A stretch of 14,524 nt of DNA, taken from RGIG4576 sp964613095 (GTDB lineage: Bacteria > Bacteroidota > Bacteroidia > Bacteroidales > Muribaculaceae). Under the pieces are notes generated by a model. The model was not told the origin of the DNA. It ran no database searches and saw only the letters and a program-made list of their open reading frames with translations. A program made the position numbers and the translations under genes. The stretch is from positions 1 to 14,524 of the forward strand of contig CAZTFX010000056.1 in assembly GCA_964613095.1 (NCBI GenBank), written 5' to 3'. Positions 1-6,898 of this stretch are shown in pieces; the stretch's first letter is position 1, and every line of letters starts with the position of its first letter.

Positions 1-53
1 AGAGCATCTGACTACGGATCAGAAGGTTACAGGTTTGAATCCTGTGCGAATCA
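1..53 (+). tRNA. tRNA-Arg(ACG), 5' part missing
   Basis: The 3' portion of a tRNA, cut by the window edge. The anticodon stem TCTGA/TCAGA (7-11 and 19-23) encloses a seven-base loop with T13 before anticodon ACG at 14-16, which gives arginine (CGN codons, read after A34 is edited to inosine). A five-base variable loop (24-28), T-stem ACAGG/CCTGT with loop TTTGAAT (29-45), acceptor strand GCGAATC (46-52) and discriminator A53 follow. CCA is not encoded. The 5' acceptor strand and most of the D-arm lie outside the window. Confidence 0.95.
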
Positions 54-56
54 CTC

Positions 57-83
57 AAAGGAACTCAATCGAGTTCCTTTTTT
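57..83 (+). terminator. Rho-independent terminator of tRNA-Arg
   Basis: GGAACTC and GAGTTCC (60-66 and 71-77) form a perfect 7-bp stem around the tetraloop AATC. A-T flanks extend the stem, and a run of six T (78-83) follows. It begins four bases after the tRNA 3' end. Confidence 0.88.
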
Positions 84-232
84 AATCCCCTTACATAAAG
101 AAATAGGGGGTAAGTCCCATCAGAGAATATCAACTCAACTGAGTATATAAGCTAAGCCACCTTAAAGCCTTTATCGACCTTAACGATTCTTTCTGCTTAG
201 CCGAGTACTTGAGCCGAAGATGGGGATAAATG

Positions 233-261
233 AAAAAAGCTCCGAGAAATCGGAGCTTTTT
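233..261 (-). terminator. Rho-independent terminator for tRNA-Cys and the dsbD operon
   Basis: GCTCCGA (239-245) and TCGGAGC (250-256) form a perfect 7-bp GC-rich stem with a four-base loop. It is flanked by A6 on one side and T5 on the other, so it can work in both directions. On the minus strand it lies directly after tRNA-Cys and ends in a T-run. No other terminator lies between it and the last protein gene of the dsbD operon, so it probably also ends read-through transcripts from that operon. Confidence 0.88.
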
Positions 262-262
262 G

Positions 263-337
263 TGGAGGTTCCTGGCGGATTCGAACCGCCGTACACGGTT
301 TTGCAGACCGCTGACTAAGCCACTCATCCAAGGAACC
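263..337 (-). tRNA. tRNA-Cys(GCA) with encoded CCA
   Basis: On the minus strand, acceptor GGTTCCT pairs with AGGAACC. The anticodon stem GCGGT/ACCGT encloses loop CTGCAAA with anticodon GCA, and the T-arm is GGCGG-TTCGAAT-CCGCC. The discriminator base is T (U73 in the RNA), the usual CysRS identity element. CCA is encoded at 265-263, unlike the other tRNAs in this window. The 5' end is at 337. A Bacteroidota-type promoter lies just upstream, inside the end of the preceding small gene, and a terminator follows. Confidence 0.96.
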
Positions 338-353
338 TTGTCATTTGCGAGTG

Positions 354-385
354 CAAAGTTATAATAATTTTTTCTACTTTGCAAT
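354..385 (-). promoter_or_regulatory. Promoter of tRNA-Cys (Bacteroidota type)
   Basis: On the minus strand a perfect -7 element TAACTTTG (361-354) lies 20 nt downstream of a -33-like ATTG (385-382). This matches the TTTG-19/20-TAnnTTTG pattern of the Bacteroidota primary sigma factor. Transcription would start near 348, giving a leader of about 12 nt before tRNA-Cys. The -33 element and part of the spacer overlap the last codons of the small membrane protein gene (stop at 376-374). Confidence 0.7.
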
Positions 386-556
386 AGTATTATTCTTTTT
401 TTTCTTTCCACAGATAGATTTTGAAGAACAGCATTGGCACACGTCATCGCTATTGTCGCATTTTTGTATATTACGAATTTTACGCAGTATGATTACTATG
501 ATAACAATAGCAATCAGTGCAATAAATATATATTGAAAAAGATGACTGTTATTCAT
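374..556 (-). CDS. Small single-pass membrane protein with Cys-rich tail
   Basis: A 60-residue protein of unknown function. Residues 1-7 are polar, residues 8-25 form a strongly hydrophobic helix rich in Ile and Val, and basic residues (RKIR, 25-28) follow. By the positive-inside rule this places the C-terminus in the cytoplasm. The tail carries five cysteines (33, 40, 42, 43, 49) and ends in a lysine-rich stretch. The spacing suggests metal or Fe-S binding or thiol chemistry; this is inference. The layout (short N-terminus, one helix, Cys-rich tail) recalls the small FeoB-associated Cys-rich membrane proteins, but no feoB is present here. The gene starts 6 nt after the NUDIX stop and is the last protein gene of the dsbD operon. 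Four Lys codons include a run of eight A. A real gene is likely from its position and organised composition, but it was not confirmed by homology. Confidence 0.7.
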   Translation of the reverse strand: MNNSHLFQYIFIALIAIVIIVIILRKIRNIQKCDNSDDVCQCCSSKSICGKKKKNNTIAK

Positions 557-562
557 AACGGT

Positions 563-1075
563 TTATTGCTTTAATAACGGTAATATACGTATGTATTCTT
601 GTTCAAAGTTTGGTGTAAAGATTCCTTTACCTATATTTTCATCAATTTCATTGAATGTCCAGAATCTACCTTCTGAGATTTCGTTTTCATCAATAACAAA
701 ATCTGTAGTGTCGATGTTCACAATTGTTGAAAAAGTATATACCAATTCTCGTTCTATTTCACTTTCAAAAACATACGAGAGGAGATGTTTGGGTGTAAAA
801 TCGGTTATACCTAGTTCCTCTCGCGTTTCTCTCATGAGAGCAATATTGATGTTTTCTCCTAAATCGACATGACCGCCTACGGCTGTATCCCATTTGCCCG
901 GTTGTATATCTTTTGTAATTGCTCGTTTTTGAAGATACAGAGCATTTTTGTCTTGGTTCATGATGTGCAGATGAACAACAGGATGGAGTTGCTTGCTACC
1001 GGAGTGACATTCTTTTCGGGTTGCGGAACCTATGATGTTACCGTTTTCATCTACAATAGGAAATATTTCTTCCAT
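563..1075 (-). CDS. NUDIX hydrolase (IPP isomerase-like / YfcD-like)
   Basis: A 170-residue NUDIX-fold pyrophosphohydrolase from the chosen start. The Nudix box GX5EX7REUXEEXGU is visible at residues 68-90 (GHVDLGE ... RETREELGI), with the catalytic, metal-binding Glu pair at 86-87. The N-terminus (EIFPIVDENGNIIG) and overall length match the subgroup related to isopentenyl-diphosphate isomerase and E. coli YfcD, which usually acts on nucleoside diphosphate derivatives. The exact substrate cannot be read from the sequence. The start at 1075 lies 4 nt after the topB stop; an upstream in-frame ATG at 1102 would overlap topB by 23 nt and add a non-family extension, so the later start is preferred. 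With mazG two genes upstream, the operon holds two nucleotide-pool cleaning enzymes. Confidence 0.9.
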   Translation of the reverse strand: MEEIFPIVDENGNIIGSATRKECHSGSKQLHPVVHLHIMNQDKNALYLQKRAITKDIQPGKWDTAVGGHVDLGENINIALMRETREELGITDFTPKHLLSYVFESEIERELVYTFSTIVNIDTTDFVIDENEISEGRFWTFNEIDENIGKGIFTPNFEQEYIRILPLLKQ

Positions 1076-1079
1076 AAAC

Positions 1080-2900
1080 TTATTTTTTTGCTTTGTTGTC
1101 ATCAAGAGGAATGCTGTTATGGCTATTATCGCGTAACACGTCCATGACAATTCTTCCTACCATATCTTTTAGCTCATTGATAAAATCGGCTGCAGCATAA
1201 TCTTTTTTCTCGATTTTACGCAATTTGTTTTCCCATAATCCGGTAAGTTTTGCCGATTTAAGCAATTCTTCGTTAATTGTATTGATAAGAGTTATGCCGG
1301 CTTGTGTGGCTTGCAGATTTTTTTTGACTTTTCTTATGTATTGACGTTTAAACAGCGTTTCTATAATTGCTGCTCGAGTAGAAGGACGACCTATACCGTT
1401 TTCTTTCATCGCTTCGCGTAATTCTTCATCTTCTACAAGTTTTCCTGCGGTTTCCATTGCACGAAGCAGGGTACCTTCGGTGAAATATTTTGGTGGTTGT
1501 GTCTGTTTTTTTAACAAAGACGGTTCATGTGGTCCATTTTCACCTTCGGTGAATAATGGCATAGACGAATTGCTTTCATCATCACTTTTTTCTTCGATGT
1601 TTTTATCTTTCAAGTACAATTCCCTCCATCCGTTTTTCAATATTTGTCGTCCTGTGGCTTTAAATTCGGCTTTGTTGATTTCAGCCATAACGGTAGTAGA
1701 TGAAAATTCACAATCGGGGTAAAAAACTGAAATAAAACGGCGTGCGACAAGATCATATACCAGTTTCTCCTCACGAGAGAGTGCTACTCTTTGAGGTTCA
1801 ACATTAGTAGGTATAATAGCATGGTGATCGGTAACCTTGGAATTGTCAAAAACTTTTTTACTCTTAACAATCTTATCCCCATTGAGAATAGGTTGTACAA
1901 AATTCATGTAAGGAGTGAGTTTTTCCAATATACCGGGAACTTTGGGATAAATATCATCACTCAGATAAGTCGTGTCCACGCGTGGGTATGTGGTTACTTT
2001 TTTCTCATAGAGTGATTGAATGTAACGCAATGTTTCTTCGGCGGAGAAAGAGTATTTCTTGTTACATTCTACTTGAAGTGAAGTAAGGTCAAAAAGACGA
2101 GGAGGAGCCTCTTTCCCTTTCTTGGTTGTTATGGATGTAACATGAAGCGGTGCCGACTTGATTTGTTCAATAACAGCGTTGGCTTCCTCTTCACTTTTAT
2201 ATTTACCCTTAGTGGAATTAAAAGTAGTATTACGATATAAAGTCTTTATTTCCCAATAATCTTTAGGAATAAAATTATCTATTTCACGTTGGCGGTTAAC
2301 AATTAAGGCAAGGGTTGGAGTCTGCACACGTCCAATGGATAGAACATTATGATTTTGTGCATATTTGAGTGTATATAGGCGTGTAGCATTCATGCCTAAA
2401 ACCCAATCACCTATAGCTCTGGATAAACCGGCAAAATAAAGAGAGTCAAATTCGCTTTGAAGTTTTAAAGATTTAAAACCTTCTCTTATACTATCGTCGG
2501 TAAGAGATGAAATCCAAAGGCGTTTAACCGGTTTGTCGCATTTTGCCTTTTGCATGACCCATCGTTGAATTAATTCACCTTCTTGTCCGGCATCACCGCA
2601 ATTTATAACTTCTTCGGCACCTTTTATTAACGTTTCTATCACTTTGAATTGTCGCTTGATACCTTCATCGTCTATCAATTTAATACCAAAGCGTTGAGGA
2701 ATCATAGGTAATGCACCTAAACTCCACCTACGCCATTGTTCTGTGTAATCATGAGGTTCTTTGAGTGTACACAAATGCCCGAAAGTCCAAGTCACTTGGT
2801 AACCATTACCTTCGTAATACCCTTGATGACGATCTTCGGCTCCTAAAATTTGTGCAATATCTTTAGCTACGCTTGGTTTCTCAGTGATACAAACTATCAT
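1080..2900 (-). CDS. topB: DNA topoisomerase III (type IA)
   Basis: A 606-residue type IA topoisomerase that passes and decatenates single DNA strands through a covalent 5'-phosphotyrosine. The N-terminal Toprim domain has the catalytic Glu in TEKPS (residues 6-10) and the acidic motif DAGQEGE (103-109). Its middle position is Gly rather than the Asp of the usual DxDxE motif. The active-site Tyr is Y305 in TTYPRVDT. Further conserved blocks are SIGRVQTPTLALI (188-200), DHHAIIPT (358-365) and GIGRPSTRA (502-510). The C-terminus is short and lacks the Cys clusters of zinc-finger extensions, unlike TopA. Its ATG overlaps the mazG stop (ATGA, 2900-2897), which indicates translational coupling. 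The Toprim variant matches what I remember of Bacteroidota TopB proteins. Confidence 0.96.
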   Translation of the reverse strand: MIVCITEKPSVAKDIAQILGAEDRHQGYYEGNGYQVTWTFGHLCTLKEPHDYTEQWRRWSLGALPMIPQRFGIKLIDDEGIKRQFKVIETLIKGAEEVINCGDAGQEGELIQRWVMQKAKCDKPVKRLWISSLTDDSIREGFKSLKLQSEFDSLYFAGLSRAIGDWVLGMNATRLYTLKYAQNHNVLSIGRVQTPTLALIVNRQREIDNFIPKDYWEIKTLYRNTTFNSTKGKYKSEEEANAVIEQIKSAPLHVTSITTKKGKEAPPRLFDLTSLQVECNKKYSFSAEETLRYIQSLYEKKVTTYPRVDTTYLSDDIYPKVPGILEKLTPYMNFVQPILNGDKIVKSKKVFDNSKVTDHHAIIPTNVEPQRVALSREEKLVYDLVARRFISVFYPDCEFSSTTVMAEINKAEFKATGRQILKNGWRELYLKDKNIEEKSDDESNSSMPLFTEGENGPHEPSLLKKQTQPPKYFTEGTLLRAMETAGKLVEDEELREAMKENGIGRPSTRAAIIETLFKRQYIRKVKKNLQATQAGITLINTINEELLKSAKLTGLWENKLRKIEKKDYAAADFINELKDMVGRIVMDVLRDNSHNSIPLDDNKAKK

Positions 2901-3700
2901 TTGTTAGTCTTTTCTTTTTCCAGTTGTTTTGCTTCATTCCAAAGAATATCCATTTCATCCAGAGTCATATCTTTAAGGCGTTTTCCTTGCTCTTTGGATT
3001 TTGCTTCAACGTAATTGAAACGATTAATAAATTTTTGGTTTGTTTTTTCAAGAGCATTTTCAGCGTTAACACCATATTTTCGTGCTACGTTGACAATACT
3101 GAAAAGTAAATCACCAAATTCTTTTTCGATGTCAACTTCTTTACCGTTTTGTATTTCGACTTCGACTTCGGCAATTTCTTCTTTTACTTTATTCCAAACT
3201 TCTTCCGGTGTATCCCAATCAAAACCGACGTTGGCTGTTTTTTCTTGAACGCGAAACGCTTTAATAAGAGATGGAAGAGTACCGGGAACTCCGGAAAGTA
3301 CGGTTTTATTGCCATCTTTTTCTTTAAGTTTTAATTCTTCCCAATTCTTAAGGACATCATTGGTACCATCGATATGAGTGGTTCCATACACATGTGGATG
3401 ACGGAATATGAGTTTTTTTCTTAAAGAATCACATACATCGGCTATATCGAAACGTTGTTGCTCATCGGCAATTTTGGAGTAGAAAAGAACATGAAGAAGT
3501 ACATCTCCAAGTTCTTTTTTGATATCTTGAATGTCATCGCGTATAAGTGCGTCGGCTAATTCAAGCATTTCTTCAACCGAGTTTGGTCGAAGACTTTCAT
3601 TTGTCTGTTTTGCGTCCCAAGGACATTTTTCGCGTAAAGTATCGAGAACGTCCAGTATAGCACTGAACGCCTCGAGTTTTTGTTCTTTACTATGTGACAT
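2897..3700 (-). CDS. mazG: Nucleoside triphosphate pyrophosphohydrolase MazG
   Basis: A 267-residue two-domain MazG that hydrolyses (d)NTPs to the monophosphate plus pyrophosphate, removing aberrant nucleotides. The N-terminal half shows CPWDAKQT (26-33), a metal-binding set EEMLE (43-47) with KELGD (62-66), and RHPHVYG (100-106). The C-terminal half repeats the MazG core with KEEIAEVE (173-180) and KEFGDLLF (193-200), followed by a conserved Asn/Lys/Phe-rich helix. Both metal-ligand sets look intact; in E. coli MazG the C-terminal half carries the activity. Length matches the full-length family (about 260-270). It lies 19 nt after dsbD and overlaps topB by 4 nt. Family members can also affect ppGpp and stress responses, but nothing here shows that directly, and there is no mazEF pair. 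Confidence 0.96.
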   Translation of the reverse strand: MSHSKEQKLEAFSAILDVLDTLREKCPWDAKQTNESLRPNSVEEMLELADALIRDDIQDIKKELGDVLLHVLFYSKIADEQQRFDIADVCDSLRKKLIFRHPHVYGTTHIDGTNDVLKNWEELKLKEKDGNKTVLSGVPGTLPSLIKAFRVQEKTANVGFDWDTPEEVWNKVKEEIAEVEVEIQNGKEVDIEKEFGDLLFSIVNVARKYGVNAENALEKTNQKFINRFNYVEAKSKEQGKRLKDMTLDEMDILWNEAKQLEKEKTNK

Positions 3701-3719
3701 AGTTGTATCCTATTATTAT

Positions 3720-5666
3720 TTATTTTCCTGCATTTAGGAAATCAATGAATTTATCTATATCTTCATCATAGAAATAAGGACCCGATAGTAATTTACCATT
3801 TCCGTCAAGTACTGCATAATAAGGTTGAGAATTTGCATTGAACTTGTGACGTTGCAAATAACTCCAGCGATCTCCATAGGTTTCAAGTTTTACTTGACGT
3901 CCATTTTCGGTTACATAAATTGGTTCAGGTAGAGGACGCTTGTCATCAACCATAAGTGTGATAAATATGAAATCTTTTTCAAGCATATCTTTCACCTTAT
4001 TATTGTTAAGAACAGCCGCTTCCATTTTACGACAGTTGACACATCCATATCCGGAGAAGTCGATAAATACCGGTTTCCCTTGTGCTTGAGCTGCACGCAT
4101 ACCTTCATCATAGTCTTCATAATGTGTCATGCCTTCATCATATAGGTTGAAATCTTGTGTGTACAATGGAGGAACGAATGCACTGACACTCTTTAATGGT
4201 GCTCCCCATAGACCGGGTACAAGATACATTGCAAATGATAGGGATATAAGAGCAAGGAAGAAACGGAATACTCCAATACCTTCATTTTCGTCATCATGAG
4301 CAAAACGAATTTTGCCTAATAGATATATTCCTAGCAATGCAAATATAACAATCCAAAGTGAGACAAATACTTCACGATCCAAAATGTGCCATCCGTAAGC
4401 AAGATCGGCTACCGATAAAAATTTCAAAGAAAGAGCAAGTTCGATAAATCCTAATGTTACTTTAACGGTATTCATCCAACCGCCGGACTTTGGTACACTC
4501 TTCAACCAAGAAGGGAATATAGCAAACAACGTAAATGGAATAGCCAAAGCAAGAGCAAAACCAAACATACCCACTGCCGGACCTGTGTAATTTCCAAGAT
4601 TAGCAGCTTCTACGAGTAGTGTTCCGATGATAGGACCGGTACATGAGAATGAAACAAGTGTAAGAGTAAATGCCATAAAGAAGATACTCAATAATCCGGA
4701 AGTCTTCTCTGCATTACTATCCATCTTGTTTGCCCAAGAATCAGGTAACTTGATATCAAATGCTCCAAAGAATGAAATAGCAAAAACAACAAGCATAAGG
4801 AAGAATATGATGTTGAATATTGCATTGGTGGATAGAGCATTCAAAGCACTGGCACCAAAAACGATTGTAACAGCAAGTCCTAATACCAAATAAATAATTA
4901 TAATAGCTATACCATAGAGAAGAGCATTTGTAATAGCTTTTTTACGTGAACCGCTTTTCTTTAAAAAGAAACTTACTGTCAACGGAATCATTGGCCATAC
5001 GCATGGTGTTAATAATGCTAATAGACCTCCTGCGAAACCTCCTAGGAAAATAAGCCAAGAAGATAGACCTTGAATGGACGTTTCGTTATTTTGTGAATTA
5101 ATTGATTTGAACTCAACTGGTTCCCATAATTGATCGCTGCTAGCTGTTAATGCCGTCGCTTTAGTTTCTTTGATGTTTTCGTTATTGTTAACCATCGGCT
5201 CTATAACAGCACCTTTGATAAATTCAAAAGCTTCTTTTGTTGGAGCTTGACAAGTCTTGTCATTGCAAACCATGTATTTGATATTACCGACAATTTTATA
5301 TGAATCTCCGGTTATATCAAATTTTTGAGTTAGTGTGATGTCTTTTTCCCACCAAGATAATTTCATATCCATTACTGCATCAAAAGCTTCATGTGCAGGA
5401 CGGCTTGGTGTTAGTTCTCCGACCAATTTAACTCCCTCCAGCAAATCCCAAACAACTGTTGTGGCTTGAATACCGCTTTCTGCAGGTAGTTCCAAACCGT
5501 ACATATGCCATCCGTTATCGATTGTGGCAGTGAAAACGACTTCTCCCGAAGTGTCACTTATCATTTTGATTGATTTATCCCAATTAACAGGATTAATTAT
5601 TTGCGCACCGATAGTAAATACTCCTAACAGCGAAATAAAAAGAAGAAATATCAATTTCTTAGTCAT
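3720..5666 (-). CDS. dsbD: Thiol:disulfide interchange protein DsbD
   Basis: A 648-residue inner-membrane protein that carries electrons from cytoplasmic thioredoxin to periplasmic thiol proteins. A signal peptide (1-21, cleavage likely after IGA) leads to an N-terminal periplasmic domain with C134 and C139 (CNDKTC). An eight-helix-type membrane core follows at about 203-490, with C222 in LLTPCVWPMIP and C342 in SFSCTGPIIG. The C-terminal periplasmic thioredoxin-like domain (about 515-648) carries C542-VN-C545. All six redox cysteines expected of DsbD are present, one pair per domain, so the relay looks complete. It is the first gene of the minus-strand operon and has a TAnnTTTG element 38 nt upstream. 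The N-terminal pair is CX4C, slightly closer than in E. coli DsbD. Confidence 0.96.
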   Translation of the reverse strand: MTKKLIFLLFISLLGVFTIGAQIINPVNWDKSIKMISDTSGEVVFTATIDNGWHMYGLELPAESGIQATTVVWDLLEGVKLVGELTPSRPAHEAFDAVMDMKLSWWEKDITLTQKFDITGDSYKIVGNIKYMVCNDKTCQAPTKEAFEFIKGAVIEPMVNNNENIKETKATALTASSDQLWEPVEFKSINSQNNETSIQGLSSWLIFLGGFAGGLLALLTPCVWPMIPLTVSFFLKKSGSRKKAITNALLYGIAIIIIYLVLGLAVTIVFGASALNALSTNAIFNIIFFLMLVVFAISFFGAFDIKLPDSWANKMDSNAEKTSGLLSIFFMAFTLTLVSFSCTGPIIGTLLVEAANLGNYTGPAVGMFGFALALAIPFTLFAIFPSWLKSVPKSGGWMNTVKVTLGFIELALSLKFLSVADLAYGWHILDREVFVSLWIVIFALLGIYLLGKIRFAHDDENEGIGVFRFFLALISLSFAMYLVPGLWGAPLKSVSAFVPPLYTQDFNLYDEGMTHYEDYDEGMRAAQAQGKPVFIDFSGYGCVNCRKMEAAVLNNNKVKDMLEKDFIFITLMVDDKRPLPEPIYVTENGRQVKLETYGDRWSYLQRHKFNANSQPYYAVLDGNGKLLSGPYFYDEDIDKFIDFLNAGK

Positions 5667-5703
5667 AATATTATTATAATTTAACGTTTTTACAATTTTA
5701 TCG

Positions 5704-5711
5704 CAAAATTA
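5704..5711 (-). promoter_or_regulatory. Probable dsbD operon promoter, -7 element
   Basis: On the minus strand TAATTTTG (5711-5704) fits TAnnTTTG. Transcription would start around 5698, giving a leader of about 30 nt before the dsbD ATG at 5666. No clear -33 TTTG is seen at the right distance. A second match, TATTTTTG (5754-5747), lies further upstream and is an alternative. Confidence 0.5.
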
Positions 5712-5828
5712 CAGCCTATTGTCAATATACGAATTAAAATCGAGTACAAAAATACTTAAAATTCCATTAAATTACTCTATCTTTACAGAGATATTAATCT
5801 ATCAACACCAAAATAAGAATTTTATTTT

Positions 5829-5836
5829 TATCTTTG
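5829..5836 (+). promoter_or_regulatory. Probable nrnA operon promoter, -7 element
   Basis: TATCTTTG is a perfect TAnnTTTG match. A start site about 6-8 nt downstream (near 5843) would place the ATG at 5838 outside the transcript and leaves the ATG at 5856 as the first usable start. There is no obvious -33 element. A weaker TATCTTTA at 5778-5785 could give a longer transcript. Confidence 0.5.
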
Positions 5837-5855
5837 CATGATGATTAGGAATCAT

Positions 5856-6884
5856 ATGTTAAGAAGAATTATAAAGGATGTTCAAGTGCGCGAGTTAAAG
5901 CAAATGCTTTCTGATGCACAAAATATAGTGATAACCTGCCATGTGTCTCCCGATGGTGATGCGGTGGGTTCTTCATTGTGTCTTTTACACTTGTTGCATA
6001 AGTGGGGGAAAGAAGCACATGTGGTAACTCCCGATATGATTCCTGCTTCATTAACATTTTTGCCGGGCTTGAAAGATGTTGTAGTATTTACTCGTCAAGA
6101 GTTAATGGCAAAACATTTTATGGAAGAAGCCGATTTGATAGTGTGTTTGGATTTCAATGCACCATACAGAGTGGATAGGTTGGCTCCTATGTTAATGGCG
6201 GCAAAAGCCAAAAAAGTTCTTATTGATCATCATTTGGATCCGGAAGATTTTACCGATATGAAGATTTCATATCCCAAAATGTCATCCACGTGTGAATTGC
6301 TGTTTAGATTAATTCATGCAATGGGATTGATGAAATACATGAGTAAGTGGAGTGCCACTTGCTTATATACCGGAATGATGACCGATACGGGTAATTTTAC
6401 TTATAATTCCAACGACCCTGATATATATCTTATAATAGCAGAACTTTTACGGTTCGGTATTGATAAAGATAATATATATAATATGGCGATGAACACCTTT
6501 TCGGCAGATCGTTTACGCCTTATGGGATATGCCATGTGTGAGAAAATGAAATTGTTTCCTGAAGTAGGCGGGGCATTGATTGAACTTACACATGACGAAT
6601 TGGTGAGGTTTCATTATCAAAGAGGAGATACCGAGAGTTTGGTAAATCGTCCATTGGCAATACCCGGAATATGTTGGTCTATATTTTTGAGAGACGACGT
6701 AGAGTATATTAAGGTGTCGGCTCGTTCAACCGGAGATTTTGCGGTGAATGGATATTGTGAACAATATTTTAGCGGTGGTGGGCATAAAAATGCTGCCGGA
6801 GGAGAATTTAGAGGTTCAATGGAAGATGCTGAAAGATTAGTTTATGATATAGTTGAAAAATTGAAAGAAAATAATAATATTTGA
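5856..6884 (+). CDS. nrnA: DHH/DHHA1 phosphoesterase, NrnA-type oligoribonuclease/pAp phosphatase
   Basis: A 342-residue member of the DHH family. NrnA enzymes degrade very short RNAs (nanoRNA), and many also dephosphorylate 3'-phosphoadenosine 5'-phosphate. The DHH domain shows HVSPDGDAVGSS with metal ligands H29, D33 and D35, then CLDFN (D99), LIDHH (DHH at 124-126) and TGMMTDTGNF (D177). The C-terminal DHHA1 domain has ARS and the substrate-binding FSGGGHKNAAGG, with GGGH at 307-310. The start at 5856 is chosen because AGGA lies 5 nt upstream and because the probable promoter overlaps the region just before the ATG at 5838 (348 residues). It is the first gene of the operon with the DUF4827 lipoprotein and glmM. 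Whether it acts mainly on nanoRNA, pAp or cyclic-dinucleotide products cannot be told from the sequence. Confidence 0.92.
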   Translation: MLRRIIKDVQVRELKQMLSDAQNIVITCHVSPDGDAVGSSLCLLHLLHKWGKEAHVVTPDMIPASLTFLPGLKDVVVFTRQELMAKHFMEEADLIVCLDFNAPYRVDRLAPMLMAAKAKKVLIDHHLDPEDFTDMKISYPKMSSTCELLFRLIHAMGLMKYMSKWSATCLYTGMMTDTGNFTYNSNDPDIYLIIAELLRFGIDKDNIYNMAMNTFSADRLRLMGYAMCEKMKLFPEVGGALIELTHDELVRFHYQRGDTESLVNRPLAIPGICWSIFLRDDVEYIKVSARSTGDFAVNGYCEQYFSGGGHKNAAGGEFRGSMEDAERLVYDIVEKLKENNNI

Positions 6885-6898
6885 TAAAGGTTATAGAA

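Noticed and set aside
130..447. A 105-codon open frame on the minus strand
   Set aside because: It runs through the whole tRNA-Cys gene and its terminator, and overlaps the Cys-rich protein gene in another frame. No recognisable domain was seen.
263..556. tRNA-Cys next to a Cys-rich protein gene and a dsbD operon as a cysteine-sensing system
   Set aside because: The theme is attractive, but tRNA placement is usually incidental and no T-box, leader peptide or cysteine-responsive element was found.
2897..3700. mazG as part of a toxin-antitoxin system
   Set aside because: MazG is the NTP pyrophosphohydrolase; no mazE/mazF-like genes are adjacent.
4627..4893. An 88-codon open frame opposite dsbD
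   Set aside because: It is antisense to the conserved membrane core of DsbD and is explained by that gene's codon pattern.
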